NCBI GenBank assembly: GCA_916610825.1
Contig: OU744448.1
Location: 22,237,032-22,301,031, forward strand
Length of the DNA stretch: 64,000 nt
Direction: 5' to 3'
Source: Haliclystus octoradiatus
Lineage: Eukaryota; Cnidaria; Staurozoa; Stauromedusae; Haliclystidae
Shown: positions 1 to 9,120 of the stretch, in pieces
How positions within the stretch are numbered: the stretch's first letter is position 1
Layout of the letters: the number at the start of each line of letters is the position of its first letter
Made by a program: the position numbers and the translations under genes
Notes under the pieces: model-generated
What the model was told of the DNA's origin: nothing
The model's database searches: none
The model's input: only the letters and a program-made list of their open reading frames with translations

Positions 1-980
1 AAGTAAAGGGCCCAATAACGGTCTTTGAGGGACTACACAAGTCAGACATATTTTCTTAGATGCTAGCTCAGTGAGCTTTTGACAATTTGGTTGTGATGGG
101 TTAAGTAAGAGCTGATTAATTTTATGGCATTAGGTTTATTAGTTCCTTTAGACAAAGATTTTGAGCACTAGAGAATGTAAAATACTACCAAATCCACTTG
201 ATAGGTCTAGTAATACAAAGTATTGATAATTGATGACTGGAGAGGTGAGGCTTTCACCAAGAATGGACGTGTTTTGGGCTGTTTGAAGTTTTATTTGCAT
301 TTACGCGCACTTTCATTGGTTGCTGTGATAGCCAGAAAATTACCATTATTCCACCTTCCCAATTAAAATTCAAGCCAAAGTTTTGTCGACGTGGTTTCCA
401 TTCTCAGAAAGCATGTGCTGCAAGAAGAAAATGCTGAACATCGCAATAGAAACAGAAATCGCCACAAACCGAAGTCTTAAAGTTTAATTGAATCAGAACT
501 GCAATTTTGCAAACGAGTTCCTAATAGATAGATGTTTATTTATTCATGTAAAACACTTGATAATTATTATACAAATCGACGTACTTGAAAGGTAATCAGT
601 TACCGGTATACACAATAAGATTACCCCCTGAAGCATTGTAGATAGAACATTATCTCCTTCAGCAAAACAAAACCCTCTGCCTAAAGGTATTGCTACATTC
701 AACTTCAGAACCCTCAAGTGTCCATGACGAAAGAAAGAGTTAGCTACACTCATACATAAGTATTGTATAAGTTAAAAATTTTTGTTTGTTGCTGTTCAGT
801 AACATTGTATTATCCATGATGAACCTATTTGTTATGTTTACATAATAAATGTACATTTATTACATCGTCTGCTGAATGCTATGGTGTTGGTGGTGTAGGA
901 TTTATGTGCAGTCCATATGTTAATGTTCGTTATGTTCGTGTAGTCTCATTCATCCCATACACAGAATTGTCTGCTAGATT
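1..980. other. No gene seen (left edge of window)
   Basis: AT-rich DNA with only short chance reading frames on both strands. I see no splice-flanked exon, RNA gene or clear repeat boundary before the inverted-repeat structure that begins near 981. Confidence 0.5.
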
Positions 981-2093
981 ACTTTATTGTACTGAGTATT
1001 GTACATGTTTTTGTGAATCCCAAGTCGATCTAGTCCAATCAGATTCTGGTTCATATTCTAGGTATTCGAGTCTTGTTGAGGTATTTATTGATTCGGATTA
1101 TTTAGGATTTTGAAAATTGATTGAATATTTGTACTTTGTAGTAAATAATTTGTTCTAGGTTTCTCTCAACTCAACATGCAGGCAGGAGAAATAAAATTTC
1201 AAAAATAGTCTGAAATCCAGGATAAATTGATAAATTTTAATCGATTTCAATGGCAAAATGCAATAACTAGAGTTTCACAAAGCCCAAAACAGTCTGAAAT
1301 CCGCCAAAAGTCTGAAAATTTTCATGTCCGAACATGAAATTTGTCGACGTAAATATGGCCTTGGTAATGTGCTGGTCTCTACATCCATTCATGATCAAAT
1401 TTACGTTTGGTTCTATTGAACAAATGATAGAATTTTAATAAGTATTGCTTCTGATCTGATTAGGATCACCACAGCGTTCCTACCCGTGATCAATCTTTCA
1501 TAAATCTGAACCGAAATTTCATGTTGAGTTGAGAGAAACCTAGAACACATTATTTATTACAAAGTACAAATATACAATCAATTTTCAAAATCCTAAATAA
1601 TCCGAATCAATAAATACCGCAACAAGACTCGAATACCTAGAATATCAACCAGAATCTGATCAGACTAGATCGGCTTGGGATTCGCACATCTTCTGGCCGC
1701 CGACTCGAACGGTCACAAATTAATGAACTGTAACACGACTATTGCCACATAAGAATTGATACCAAATTATAGCAAAATCAAGAACAAACAAACTCGAAAT
1801 AATGGTATACAAAGCCTACAGTTCACTCTGAAACACAGAAATCTTGGATAATTCTATTAAAGCCTACCTTGATGAAGACGGAAAAGTTATTGCACTGCAA
1901 GACGAAAGAAATGGAAAAAGCTGGATGCTATATTATCTAAGATTGAAATAACTGAGCATAGAAAAGGGAGGCCTCGATCTGTCTTACAGCAGTGGGAGAT
2001 TAAACAGAGAAAACATGTACAATACTCAGTACAATAAAGTAATTACCACAGCGTTCCTACCCGTGATAAACATTTCATAAATCTGAACTGACA
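981..2093. repeat. Composite inverted repeat (foldback element)
   Basis: The segment 1013-1178 is repeated as an inverted copy at 1520-1687, imperfect but continuous over about 165 bases. The inner ends read CTCTCAACTCAACATG and CATGTTGAGTTGAGAG. The left arm continues outward to 981, and that extra piece (981-1010) has its inverted partner at 2011-2040. About 320 bases are therefore inserted in the right arm or deleted from the left. A direct repeat starting ACCACAGCGTTCCTACCCGTGA occurs at about 1469-1518 and again at about 2043-2093. No transposase is visible. A reading frame at 829-1113 lies inside the left arm and is probably chance. A diverged relative of the right arm lies at about 23960-24125. 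Confidence 0.75.
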
Positions 2094-2095
2094 TT

Positions 2096-3374
2096 CTGTG
2101 TTGTAAATATTCGTTACTAAAGTAACGCGTTACTTGCTATTCGTTACTTTTGGAGTAATTTGAGGAGTAATTAGTTACTTTTTTGAGAAAAGTAATAAGT
2201 AATCTCATTGATCACTTTTTGAAGTAACGAGTACTATTTAAGAGAAAGTAATTGACGTTACTTTCCAAATTACTTTTCCGATTACAAAATATTTGCTTTG
2301 ATGTCTTGTGAAATTTTGGCGTTGCTGCCGCTTTTTATTGTTCTGTCTGCGATGCAATCTCACATTATAATTTGCAGCTTTCACGATAGCTATTCAAACT
2401 AGGCAAATTGTGTGATGTATGGCCAATAAACCCTATCCCATACTCTATTCTTCTATGTTCTGACATTGTTCTGTTGATCAATAGACTCAATAGTCTGTCA
2501 TTTACTATTTTATTGAGTTTCGAATATTGAAAAGATGATATAAAATTTATGGCTCTTAAGCCCTGGGCAAACGACGGCAGCTTTTGCGCATCAAATCTGT
2601 TTTTGTCTGACGTGTGTTTTTCGTGTTCTGAGCAGTCTTTTCAAGAGCGGCTAAACAGACCCGACTTTCACAAAAATTTTCTAGAAAAACTCAGACTGAG
2701 CTTAAAAAGAAGCCATGGAGAAGCCACAACATCAAAAGAGTTCGATGCATTTCGAACGAAATGGTTCGAAAGGATAACGAAGACGTTCGATAACAAAAAT
2801 CCTTGGAAAGACTTGGAAAATCTTTGATGTCCATCAGACACAATGCGACAAATAAAATACACGATGCGACGCGTTAGACAAAATCGAAAGAGTGGCTAAA
2901 CGACAACGATTTTCAAAGGATTTAAAAGTCGCGCAAATGTTGCCGTCATTTACCCAGGGTTTTATGAATAGATTGATCCGACAAAAATAAACCATATTGA
3001 TAAATCAAATGAAACCATTTTTTTGGCAACTTTATTAAAAACTTTTCAAGGTCAATTTAACTTCTGCTGCAGTCGCCAGTATTAAATTAATATTATTAAA
3101 TCGATCGTTCTCCTTCGTAAGAAAACAAGATGGCCATCATCTATTGTCAAAACGAGACATGTCTTTATCGAAAGGGAGGCAATATCTTTTGTTTCACAAG
3201 TCAACAGTAATCATGAAGTAATTAGTAATTAATTAATTTTTTGGGAAAGTAACGTAGTAATTGTAATCAATTACTTTTTCGGCTGAAGTAACTAGTAACG
3301 TAATTAGCTATTTTTGAGGAGAAGTAATTTGTAACGTTATTAGTTACTTTTGTAAAGTAATTCTCACATCACTG
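2096..3374. mobile_element. hAT-type non-autonomous DNA transposon
   Basis: The left end starts CTGTGTTGTAAATATTCG. The right end, read inward on the minus strand, starts CAGTGATGTGAGAATTAC. Both ends are packed with GTAAC/GTTAC and AGTAATTAGTTACT subterminal motifs, which is typical of hAT elements. The flanks give an 8-bp target duplication with one mismatch: CTGACATT at 2088-2095 and CTGGCATT at 3375-3382. An 8-bp duplication is the hAT signature. The 1.28-kb body has no transposase frame, so the copy is non-autonomous. It contains a second nested inverted-repeat element. Confidence 0.8.
2561..2959. mobile_element. Small TIR element nested in the hAT element
   Basis: The ends are CCCTGGGCAAACGACGGCAG and, on the minus strand, CCCTGGGTAAATGACGGCAA. 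The inverted similarity runs on inward through TTTTGCGC and TTTTGTCTGACG/TTTTGTCTAACG, so the arms are at least 60-90 bases in a 400-base element. The flanks (CTTAAG on the left, TTTTATG on the right) give no convincing target duplication, so the superfamily is unresolved. The 92-residue reading frame across it is probably chance. Confidence 0.65.
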
Positions 3375-3382
3375 CTGGCATT

Positions 3383-4077
3383 TAATAGTAATGAGTCTTT
3401 CACGCTGTGTGGTTTAAAATCAACTATGGAAATAATTACATAATAATTTCTTAACTAGTATTACATAAAACAATGAAATAATCTATGATCCACAACTACA
3501 TTGTAGCCTATAGACTTTTAATGGTTTAATGTTTATTAATTATTTGTGTGGAAAAGCTAGTTAATTCCTGCACCTGATTACTACAGATAGTTGTTCAAAT
3601 ATAAAAATATAAGTGATAAAATACCTTGAGTCAATTTCAGCATTGCTTCCTTCTTCTAAAAGTGAGGAGATAAAAGTTGTAATAGAAAGCAAAATATGAT
3701 GGTTGAGGAGCATACTAGCAGCAGCAGAAGTGGTTGTATGGACATGCACACTATAGGAATGTGCCATCCTTCTTTCACCCAACATATTTGGCTTATTTGC
3801 TACGCAAAGAACACCCCAAATCACGGTCAGACATAGCTGAAAAAGAAACTTGTAAATAAGACAATTCACGATACAAAACATTATGAAAAGGAATCAATTA
3901 AGCCAATTAAAACTATTGCAAAACATGAGGAAGATGAGTGGCAATGGTAAGCCCAATGAACAGAGTAGACAGTTTATATTGAATGCAGTTGGTGACATAA
4001 GCAATAGTGATATGACATTATCTTGGCACAATACAATCTTTGTGAGAAGAAGTAGTAAGAAACACAACAACTGAATC
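3383..4077. other. No confident gene; one exon-like stretch on the minus strand
   Basis: On the minus strand, 3866 back to about 3640 is open and preceded by a strong acceptor (TTTCTTTTTCAG) and followed by CAAG|GTATTT. It could be an exon with a hydrophobic start and a histidine/threonine/serine-rich middle. It does not join in phase with the three-exon gene just upstream, and nothing in it is recognisable. I therefore leave it unassigned. Confidence 0.3.
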
Positions 4078-6450
4078 TTAGAACATTTTCAACATTTTCT
4101 TCTGATTTCTTTTGTTGAGGTTTGGCCTATAAATCAGAAAACTATCAATTTTCTTCTGAATTTTCATCAACATTCTAGAATCTTGGTTCCAATGATCCCC
4201 ACTTTTGCCTGAGCCTGCACACACACACAGATTTTCTAATTCATAGGTATAGACATATAGCTTTTAAAATCGATGTCTTGCTTTGAAATTAAAAATTTTA
4301 TGATCTTGAAATTGGTAATAGTTTGATACAACCAAAACATTGTTAACTACGATGAAATGAAATTACTTAAATATCTCATTGAAGAAGATTTTGATAAAAT
4401 AAATAATTGCCATTTTATTGAACAAAATAAAGTGAGGTGCCGTGGAACTTTTGAATTATTTTTTCTTGTTGTAAGGCGTAGGGGAAGGGGTTTGGATATT
4501 AACACATTTCTATACAACATTTTGACAGGGCTAGGCCTATATCTATAAATCCCTGTATCTAGGTTGCTGTACACTGTACTATATCACTATACAACTATAT
4601 CAACACCATTACAAAATCAAATGGTTGAATTATTTTAAAACACAATCAGTTACTGTTGCATGGGATTTTTATATATCAGAAAATTCATCAGATTATCAGT
4701 CAATCACTTACCAGCTTCTTTTTTCCGCTTCCTTTTCCTTTCCGTTGAAACGTCCTGCAAAGTAGAGAAATCAGTTTCTAGGCTTAATTTCACACGAAAC
4801 ATCTATACTCAAAGAAAAGGTCAAATATTTATACTTGAAATCATAACAAACAACAATTGAGAATATAGCTAAATAGATAATGTCAAGTCTGTGCATCGGA
4901 TTAGATTTCCCTTAAAACTGACCGCAAGACTACAAACTTCCTTAAATTAAAATCTGATCCAATCAGAATTTCAAGTATAGAAATTAATCCGATTCAATTA
5001 TTTTTCCCTTTCAAATATACACCCTTGGCCACATAATGCATTCTTTCCAATCTAGTATATGCAATTCAAATATTAGAATAGTTATTGCTTAAAGTGAGAA
5101 TAAACCTCAAAACGCAGCATTGAGGAACTCCACTTGAGCAACATACCACTTCAGAGAGACATTTATAAACACAATCATGCTGCGTTCTATCACTTGAAAA
5201 AGAAGTTAGTCAGCGCAATAATGGGCTATTGAATCCATAGGATTTTACTTTGTTTACGTCACCAAAGTTTGGGAAGTCTTAAATGCATCTCCGACTCTTG
5301 TGTTTACCGGTTTTGTGATAATGATGATGCAATTACAATTCTTCTCAGAAGCGAGCCAATGTCATTGGGAAAAATACGAGGAGTACTGCAAAGCCTAACC
5401 TTGATCGACATTTAAACAACAACAAAATATACATTTATTTTATAATTTTATAATTTTAATAATTTTATAATTTGAAATAGAGATTCAAATTTGCTAAATT
5501 TAGATAATTTCTATACTTACAAGTAACACTTCAGTAAATTAGCAAGGCCTACAGGAGGCTGCATTATTGTGTTCAGTAAACATCATAACCAGAGAATTCA
5601 ATGATTGTAAGGTTAAATGCGTATTCTTGTTATAAGGCTATAATCAGTCTATCAGATAATCATAACATGATCACATCTGAACAAATATTTAGGCTATTTC
5701 TATTTATCGGATTATCATTTATCCTGAGCAAACTTTCTTTGGTCTACACGGTCATCGATTCCCAAACACCAGTCGCCACCAGTGATAACGTCCTCGGCGT
5801 GAGACGTCTACGAAGTTGCGCTAAGTTCTAATATTAATTTAACTAGCTAATGAGAGATAAAGTTTTTCTAAATATACGTTAGGCATATTTCAATAAAAAC
5901 ACACATCCAGAAACTATTTAGAACATTTTAAATTATATATTTCCATCAAAATATGAGAAATTTCCAAGTTCAAAAAACCATCAAAGCTTGAAAACCTTCT
6001 GTGTTTTCATAATATTTGCCACCGAACCTATTATTCTTTTTTGCATCGATAAAAATATTCCATTTATCAATTCATTCACAGAACACCTTTAACAATATAT
6101 AAACTCAAGTCATAGGCTTAGATAGAGTCTAAAAACAACTGCTACTTCATTTTTATCAATAACAGTGAAGTAAAAATACGCGAACGGAGTAATCTGAAGA
6201 AGATATAACTGGATACCGAGTCTACCGACTGGTCTAGTCCTTGACCATATTACCTTAACATTTATGATTTTTATATATTAACTTCACTTACAACGGTGCT
6301 TTTATCGTCTACTCTAAACTTCGAAGCAAAGGAAAATAACCCAGAAAGCTCTTTTGAGTCTTCCTCTCCTTCAAATGCCTCTTTATTCACTCCTGTGGAG
6401 CCTTTCAGGACATCAGATATGCTACCAACTATGAACTCTTTGTACGCCAT
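4078..6450 (-). CDS. Small lysine-rich protein, three-exon gene model
   Basis: This model was read from splice signals. Exon 1 is 6450-6292 (ATG at 6450, donor GTT|GTAAGTGA). Exon 2 is 4754-4712 (acceptor ACTTTGCAG, donor GCTG|GTAAGTGA). Exon 3 is 4214-4078 (acceptor TGTGTGTGCAG, ending at TAA 4078-4080). The phases agree (0, then 1), giving a protein of about 112 residues. It starts MAYKEFIVGS, is acidic around residues 20-32, and has a run of basic residues (KRKRKKE) near 58-64. The C-terminal third is also lysine/arginine-rich. That suggests a nuclear or nucleolar protein, but I recognise no family. The N-terminal layout vaguely recalls RBM34-like proteins, which is weak. Intron 1 (about 1.5 kb) carries a repeat fragment near 5545-5640. 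No clear polyadenylation signal was seen right after the stop, so further 3' exons are possible. Confidence 0.5.
5545..5640. repeat. Dispersed repeat shared with the LTR at 24154-24362
   Basis: The stretch GAGGCTGCATTATTGTG, then ATAACCAGAGAATTCAATGA and TTGTAAGGTTAAATG, closely matches the plus-strand reading of the gypsy LTR near 24162-24240. It is probably a fragment of a related LTR. It lies inside the first intron of the small lysine-rich gene model. Confidence 0.6.
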
Positions 6451-6670
6451 TTTGTAATATCAGTCTTGTTTTCCGTGCCTCGAATGCGTTCTCCACTACA
6501 CGTGCATTTTGCATTTATCAGAGCATAGACTTTTTTCTGCCTTCTTTTCAGAGAAAAAAATGCCAAAATTATGTGAAATTGTCAAGTGTAAATAAATTTT
6601 TTAAATAAGTTATCTGTGAATGAATAACTTGCGATCACCAGAAAAAACTGCGAAGAGGACAAAAGGGTAT

Positions 6671-6762
6671 TCCGTCGAACCGGAGTCGAACCAGTGACCT
6701 AAGGATATCTGTGCTTCACGCTACACTACAGTCCTCCGCTCTACCAACTGAGCTATCGACGG
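6671..6762 (-). tRNA. tRNA-Tyr (anticodon GUA) with a 19-nt intron
   Basis: Read on the minus strand, the acceptor arms CCGTCGA/TCGACGG pair over 7 bp with discriminator A. The D stem is GCTC/GAGC, the anticodon stem GAGGA/TCCTT and the T stem ACTGG/CCGGT. The anticodon GTA lies at 6727-6729. A 19-nt intron (6707-6725) sits one base 3' of the anticodon, the usual place for eukaryotic tRNA-Tyr introns. Removing it leaves 73 nt. The A box (TAGCTCAGTTGGTAGAGC) and B box (GGTTCGACTCC) are intact. A TTTT terminator lies at 6661-6664, six bases past the 3' end. The gene looks functional. Confidence 0.95.
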
Positions 6763-6770
6763 ATATACCA

Positions 6771-6785
6771 ACTACCAACTGAGCT
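6771..6785 (-). repeat. Echo of the tRNA D arm
   Basis: Just upstream of the tRNA 5' end, the minus strand repeats AGCTCAGTTGGTAG, the D-arm/A-box sequence of the adjoining tRNA-Tyr gene. It looks like a partial duplication and abuts the endonuclease fragment. Confidence 0.6.
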
Positions 6786-7085
6786 GATGAGTTTTCTACT
6801 CTATTAGAAGAAGTTACTATTTGTAAAGATGAACTATTGATAATGGGGGATATTAACTTCCATGTACATGATCAATCAGATTTGGATGGAGATCGGCGAC
6901 TTTACAATTTATTGTATTTATTTAATCTGAAATAGCATGTGATGGTAACAACACATAATCGTAGGCATGTTCTTGATCTTGTCATCACAAGAACAAATGT
7001 CAACATTCTTGATCAGCCACTATCAGACCATAAGGCTGTTTGTTTCCATCTCAATATTAACATAGTTTGTATAAGGGAAATATTC
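6785..7085 (+). pseudogene. Endonuclease-domain fragment of a non-LTR retrotransposon
   Basis: Translation gives an apurinic-type endonuclease (EEP) segment: LLIMGDINFHVH, a spacer with one in-frame stop, then HVLDLVITR and LSDHKAVCFHL. These match the GDFN, LDL and SDH motifs of LINE ORF2 endonucleases. Both ends of the element are missing and the frame is broken, so it is a dead fragment. It is unlike the LINE at 8.2-12.4 kb in detail and belongs to another family. Confidence 0.75.
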
Positions 7086-7242
7086 CCTTGTACAACCTAT
7101 GATATTTAGAAATCAACACATACAAAGAAAACAATAAATTAACGCAAATTAGACGACTTCAGCGTCACTTCATTTGATGAATTGATTAAATCTTCCCATT
7201 TATTAGATAATGTAATCTCATCTGATCTCACTTTTCTTGTAG

Positions 7243-8082
7243 ATGTAGACTCTGTCATCTAGCTTAGCCTCACTTACTTATATTGAATGAGAGGCTGCCT
7301 AATGGCAGGCTAAGTTGTCAGACTTGGGAGTAGCCATCTTGAATAGATATAAAACGTATATAACTGACTCTTCTATGACTTATAACATGGTGTCAGTACT
7401 ATCAGAACAATTTAATAAAATTTGGTGGCGAGAAAGAAAATCTGTACCCAATATTGGCTGTGTTACATCAGCGATGACAAACTCATGTTGGAAACGACGA
7501 TGTAATTTTGGAAGACTGATTTCAGTTCTCAATTCACCGAAAACAGAAATACTTTTACCAGAAGCAGAAATGAGTGACAATATTGAGGATGACATTGGGA
7601 GCTTACTTTGTTTGACGATAGACGTGGGTACAGTGAAACAGCCGAACCAGTATCAATTAAAAATGTAGACTCTGTCATCTAGCTTAGCCTCACTTACTTA
7701 TATTGAATGAGAGGCTGCCTAATGGCAGGCTAAGTTGTCAGACTTGGGAGTAGCCATCTTGAATAGATATAAAACGTATATAACTGACTCTTCTATGACT
7801 TATAACATGGTGTCAGTACTATCAGAACAATTTAATAAAATTTGGTGGCGAGAAAGAAAATCTGTACCCAATATTGGCTGTGTTACATCAGCGATGACAA
7901 ACTCATGTTGGAAACGACGATGTAATTTTGGAAGACTGATTTCAGTTCTCAATTCACCGAAAACAGAAATACTTTTACCAGAAGCAGAAATGAGTGACAA
8001 TATTGAGGATGACATTGGGAGCTTACTTTGTTTGACGATAGACGTGGGTACAGTGAAACAGCCGAACCAGTATCAATTAAAA
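7243..8082. repeat. Perfect 420-bp tandem duplication
   Basis: 7243-7662 is repeated base for base as 7663-8082. I compared the two copies line by line and saw no difference. The junctions share ATG microhomology. The unit contains the end of the gypsy protease region on the minus strand plus about 145 bases of flanking sequence. The absence of any divergence means the duplication is very recent, or the assembly duplicated it. Confidence 0.9.
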
Positions 8083-8182
8083 ATGCCATAGAAGGTAAAA
8101 ACGGAACATTACCGGTAATAAATAACAAAGAACCACGTTGAGAATTCACAGCCGAGAATTCAGCCGTTTCCACCGACAACGT
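7388..8182 (-). pseudogene. Ty3/gypsy retropepsin fragment (element A, 3' part)
   Basis: The minus strand reads an aspartic protease: FLIDTGSAVSLYP with the catalytic DTGS, then EFVIADVTQPILGTDFLSRH, the conserved C-terminal part of gypsy proteases. The same layout is present in the gypsy copy at 24-26.7 kb. The second half lies in the tandem duplication, so it is present twice. Nothing beyond the protease (RT, RNase H, integrase) follows at lower coordinates. This is the downstream half of the element whose gag lies at 12384-13363. The LINE at 8183-12374 separates the two. Confidence 0.75.
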
Positions 8183-8444
8183 TGAAGCGTGACAGTCGTT
8201 AATATTCACTAGGTTCTTCAATTTATCATTATTTTGAATATAACCATATTTAAGATATAATTTATTATGGCTCAATGACTGATTTGGTAATAATATCGAA
8301 ATATATCACATCTTGAACAAATGGTGTTAAAGAATTGATGTAAACTTATCAACTTATCTTTTGCTTCAATATCCTCATCAACGATCAACGATCAACGATG
8401 TAAACAATCGATAGGTAAGCACATATATTTTGAATTTGCTAGAG

Positions 8445-9113
8445 ATGGGAAAGAAACGGGCCAAACAGAGTACCAGTGACAATGAAGGCTTAGAATGTAA
8501 ATGCAATGATAAACTGAAGGATTCGATCAATGAAATGAGGGAAGAAATATCTGAATTAAAAGAAATTATTTCTAAATTTATCGAGCGGGAAAAGTTGCCA
8601 TGTCAACCCAATTCTTGGTCAAAGGTAGTGGCTACAGCCCCTAACAATGCATTAATTGTCAATAGAACAATTAATGGAACAACAAAAAACTGCACAAAGC
8701 TTCATTCAGATGAACCTTCTGAAAACATAATTGAAAAACTAAAGAAAAGTAAAATTAATGTTAAAGGATCAATAATTACAACAAAAGGGAAAACAACCTC
8801 GATCGAAGTGCCGAATGAAAAGCTAGCCAGCATAAAATCATCCTTAAGTAAAGGTAAAATTACCTACAAAGAAATAAAAAAAAGAGATCCAGTCGCAATT
8901 ATTCCAAATGTTCCGAAATGGATGACATCTAAAGCTATCCATGATTCACTGCTTGCTGACAATCCAGACATTTTTGAGAGTCAAAATGACATTATTAATT
9001 TATATCTGTTTCCAACAAAAGAGAATGCTCTTGATCAAAGAGTATCCTTACGAATAGCATCCAAAACATTCTCTAAGCTTGCCGAGAACAACATGTGGCT
9101 AATAATAAAATAA
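8445..9113 (+). CDS. LINE ORF1 protein
   Basis: About 222 residues from the first ATG (MGKKRAK); the frame upstream is open but offers only a TTG. Residues about 10-52 form a charged heptad-like stretch (EMREEISELKEIISKFIERE), probably a coiled coil for trimer formation. The C-terminal half is lysine-rich and has a compact fold around VPKWMTSKAIHDSL that suggests an RNA-binding domain. The stop overlaps the start of the ORF2 frame. ORF1 proteins of LINEs bind their own RNA; that role is inferred from position and composition. The frame is intact, unlike ORF2. Confidence 0.75.
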   Translation: MGKKRAKQSTSDNEGLECKCNDKLKDSINEMREEISELKEIISKFIEREKLPCQPNSWSKVVATAPNNALIVNRTINGTTKNCTKLHSDEPSENIIEKLKKSKINVKGSIITTKGKTTSIEVPNEKLASIKSSLSKGKITYKEIKKRDPVAIIPNVPKWMTSKAIHDSLLADNPDIFESQNDIINLYLFPTKENALDQRVSLRIASKTFSKLAENNMWLIIK

Positions 9114-9120
9114 AAATATA

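Noticed and set aside
829-1113. 94-residue open frame
   Set aside because: It lies within one arm of the inverted repeat, has no motif and no splice or start context.
3640-3866. Exon-like frame on the minus strand with a strong acceptor
   Set aside because: Out of phase with the neighbouring gene, and the preceding gene model already ends in a stop. No family recognised.
7388-7396. TGGTGTCAG on the plus strand as a primer-binding site
   Set aside because: It matches the first nine bases of the tRNA-Leu primer site but sits in gypsy protease sequence read on the other strand, with no plus-strand LTR or gag around it.
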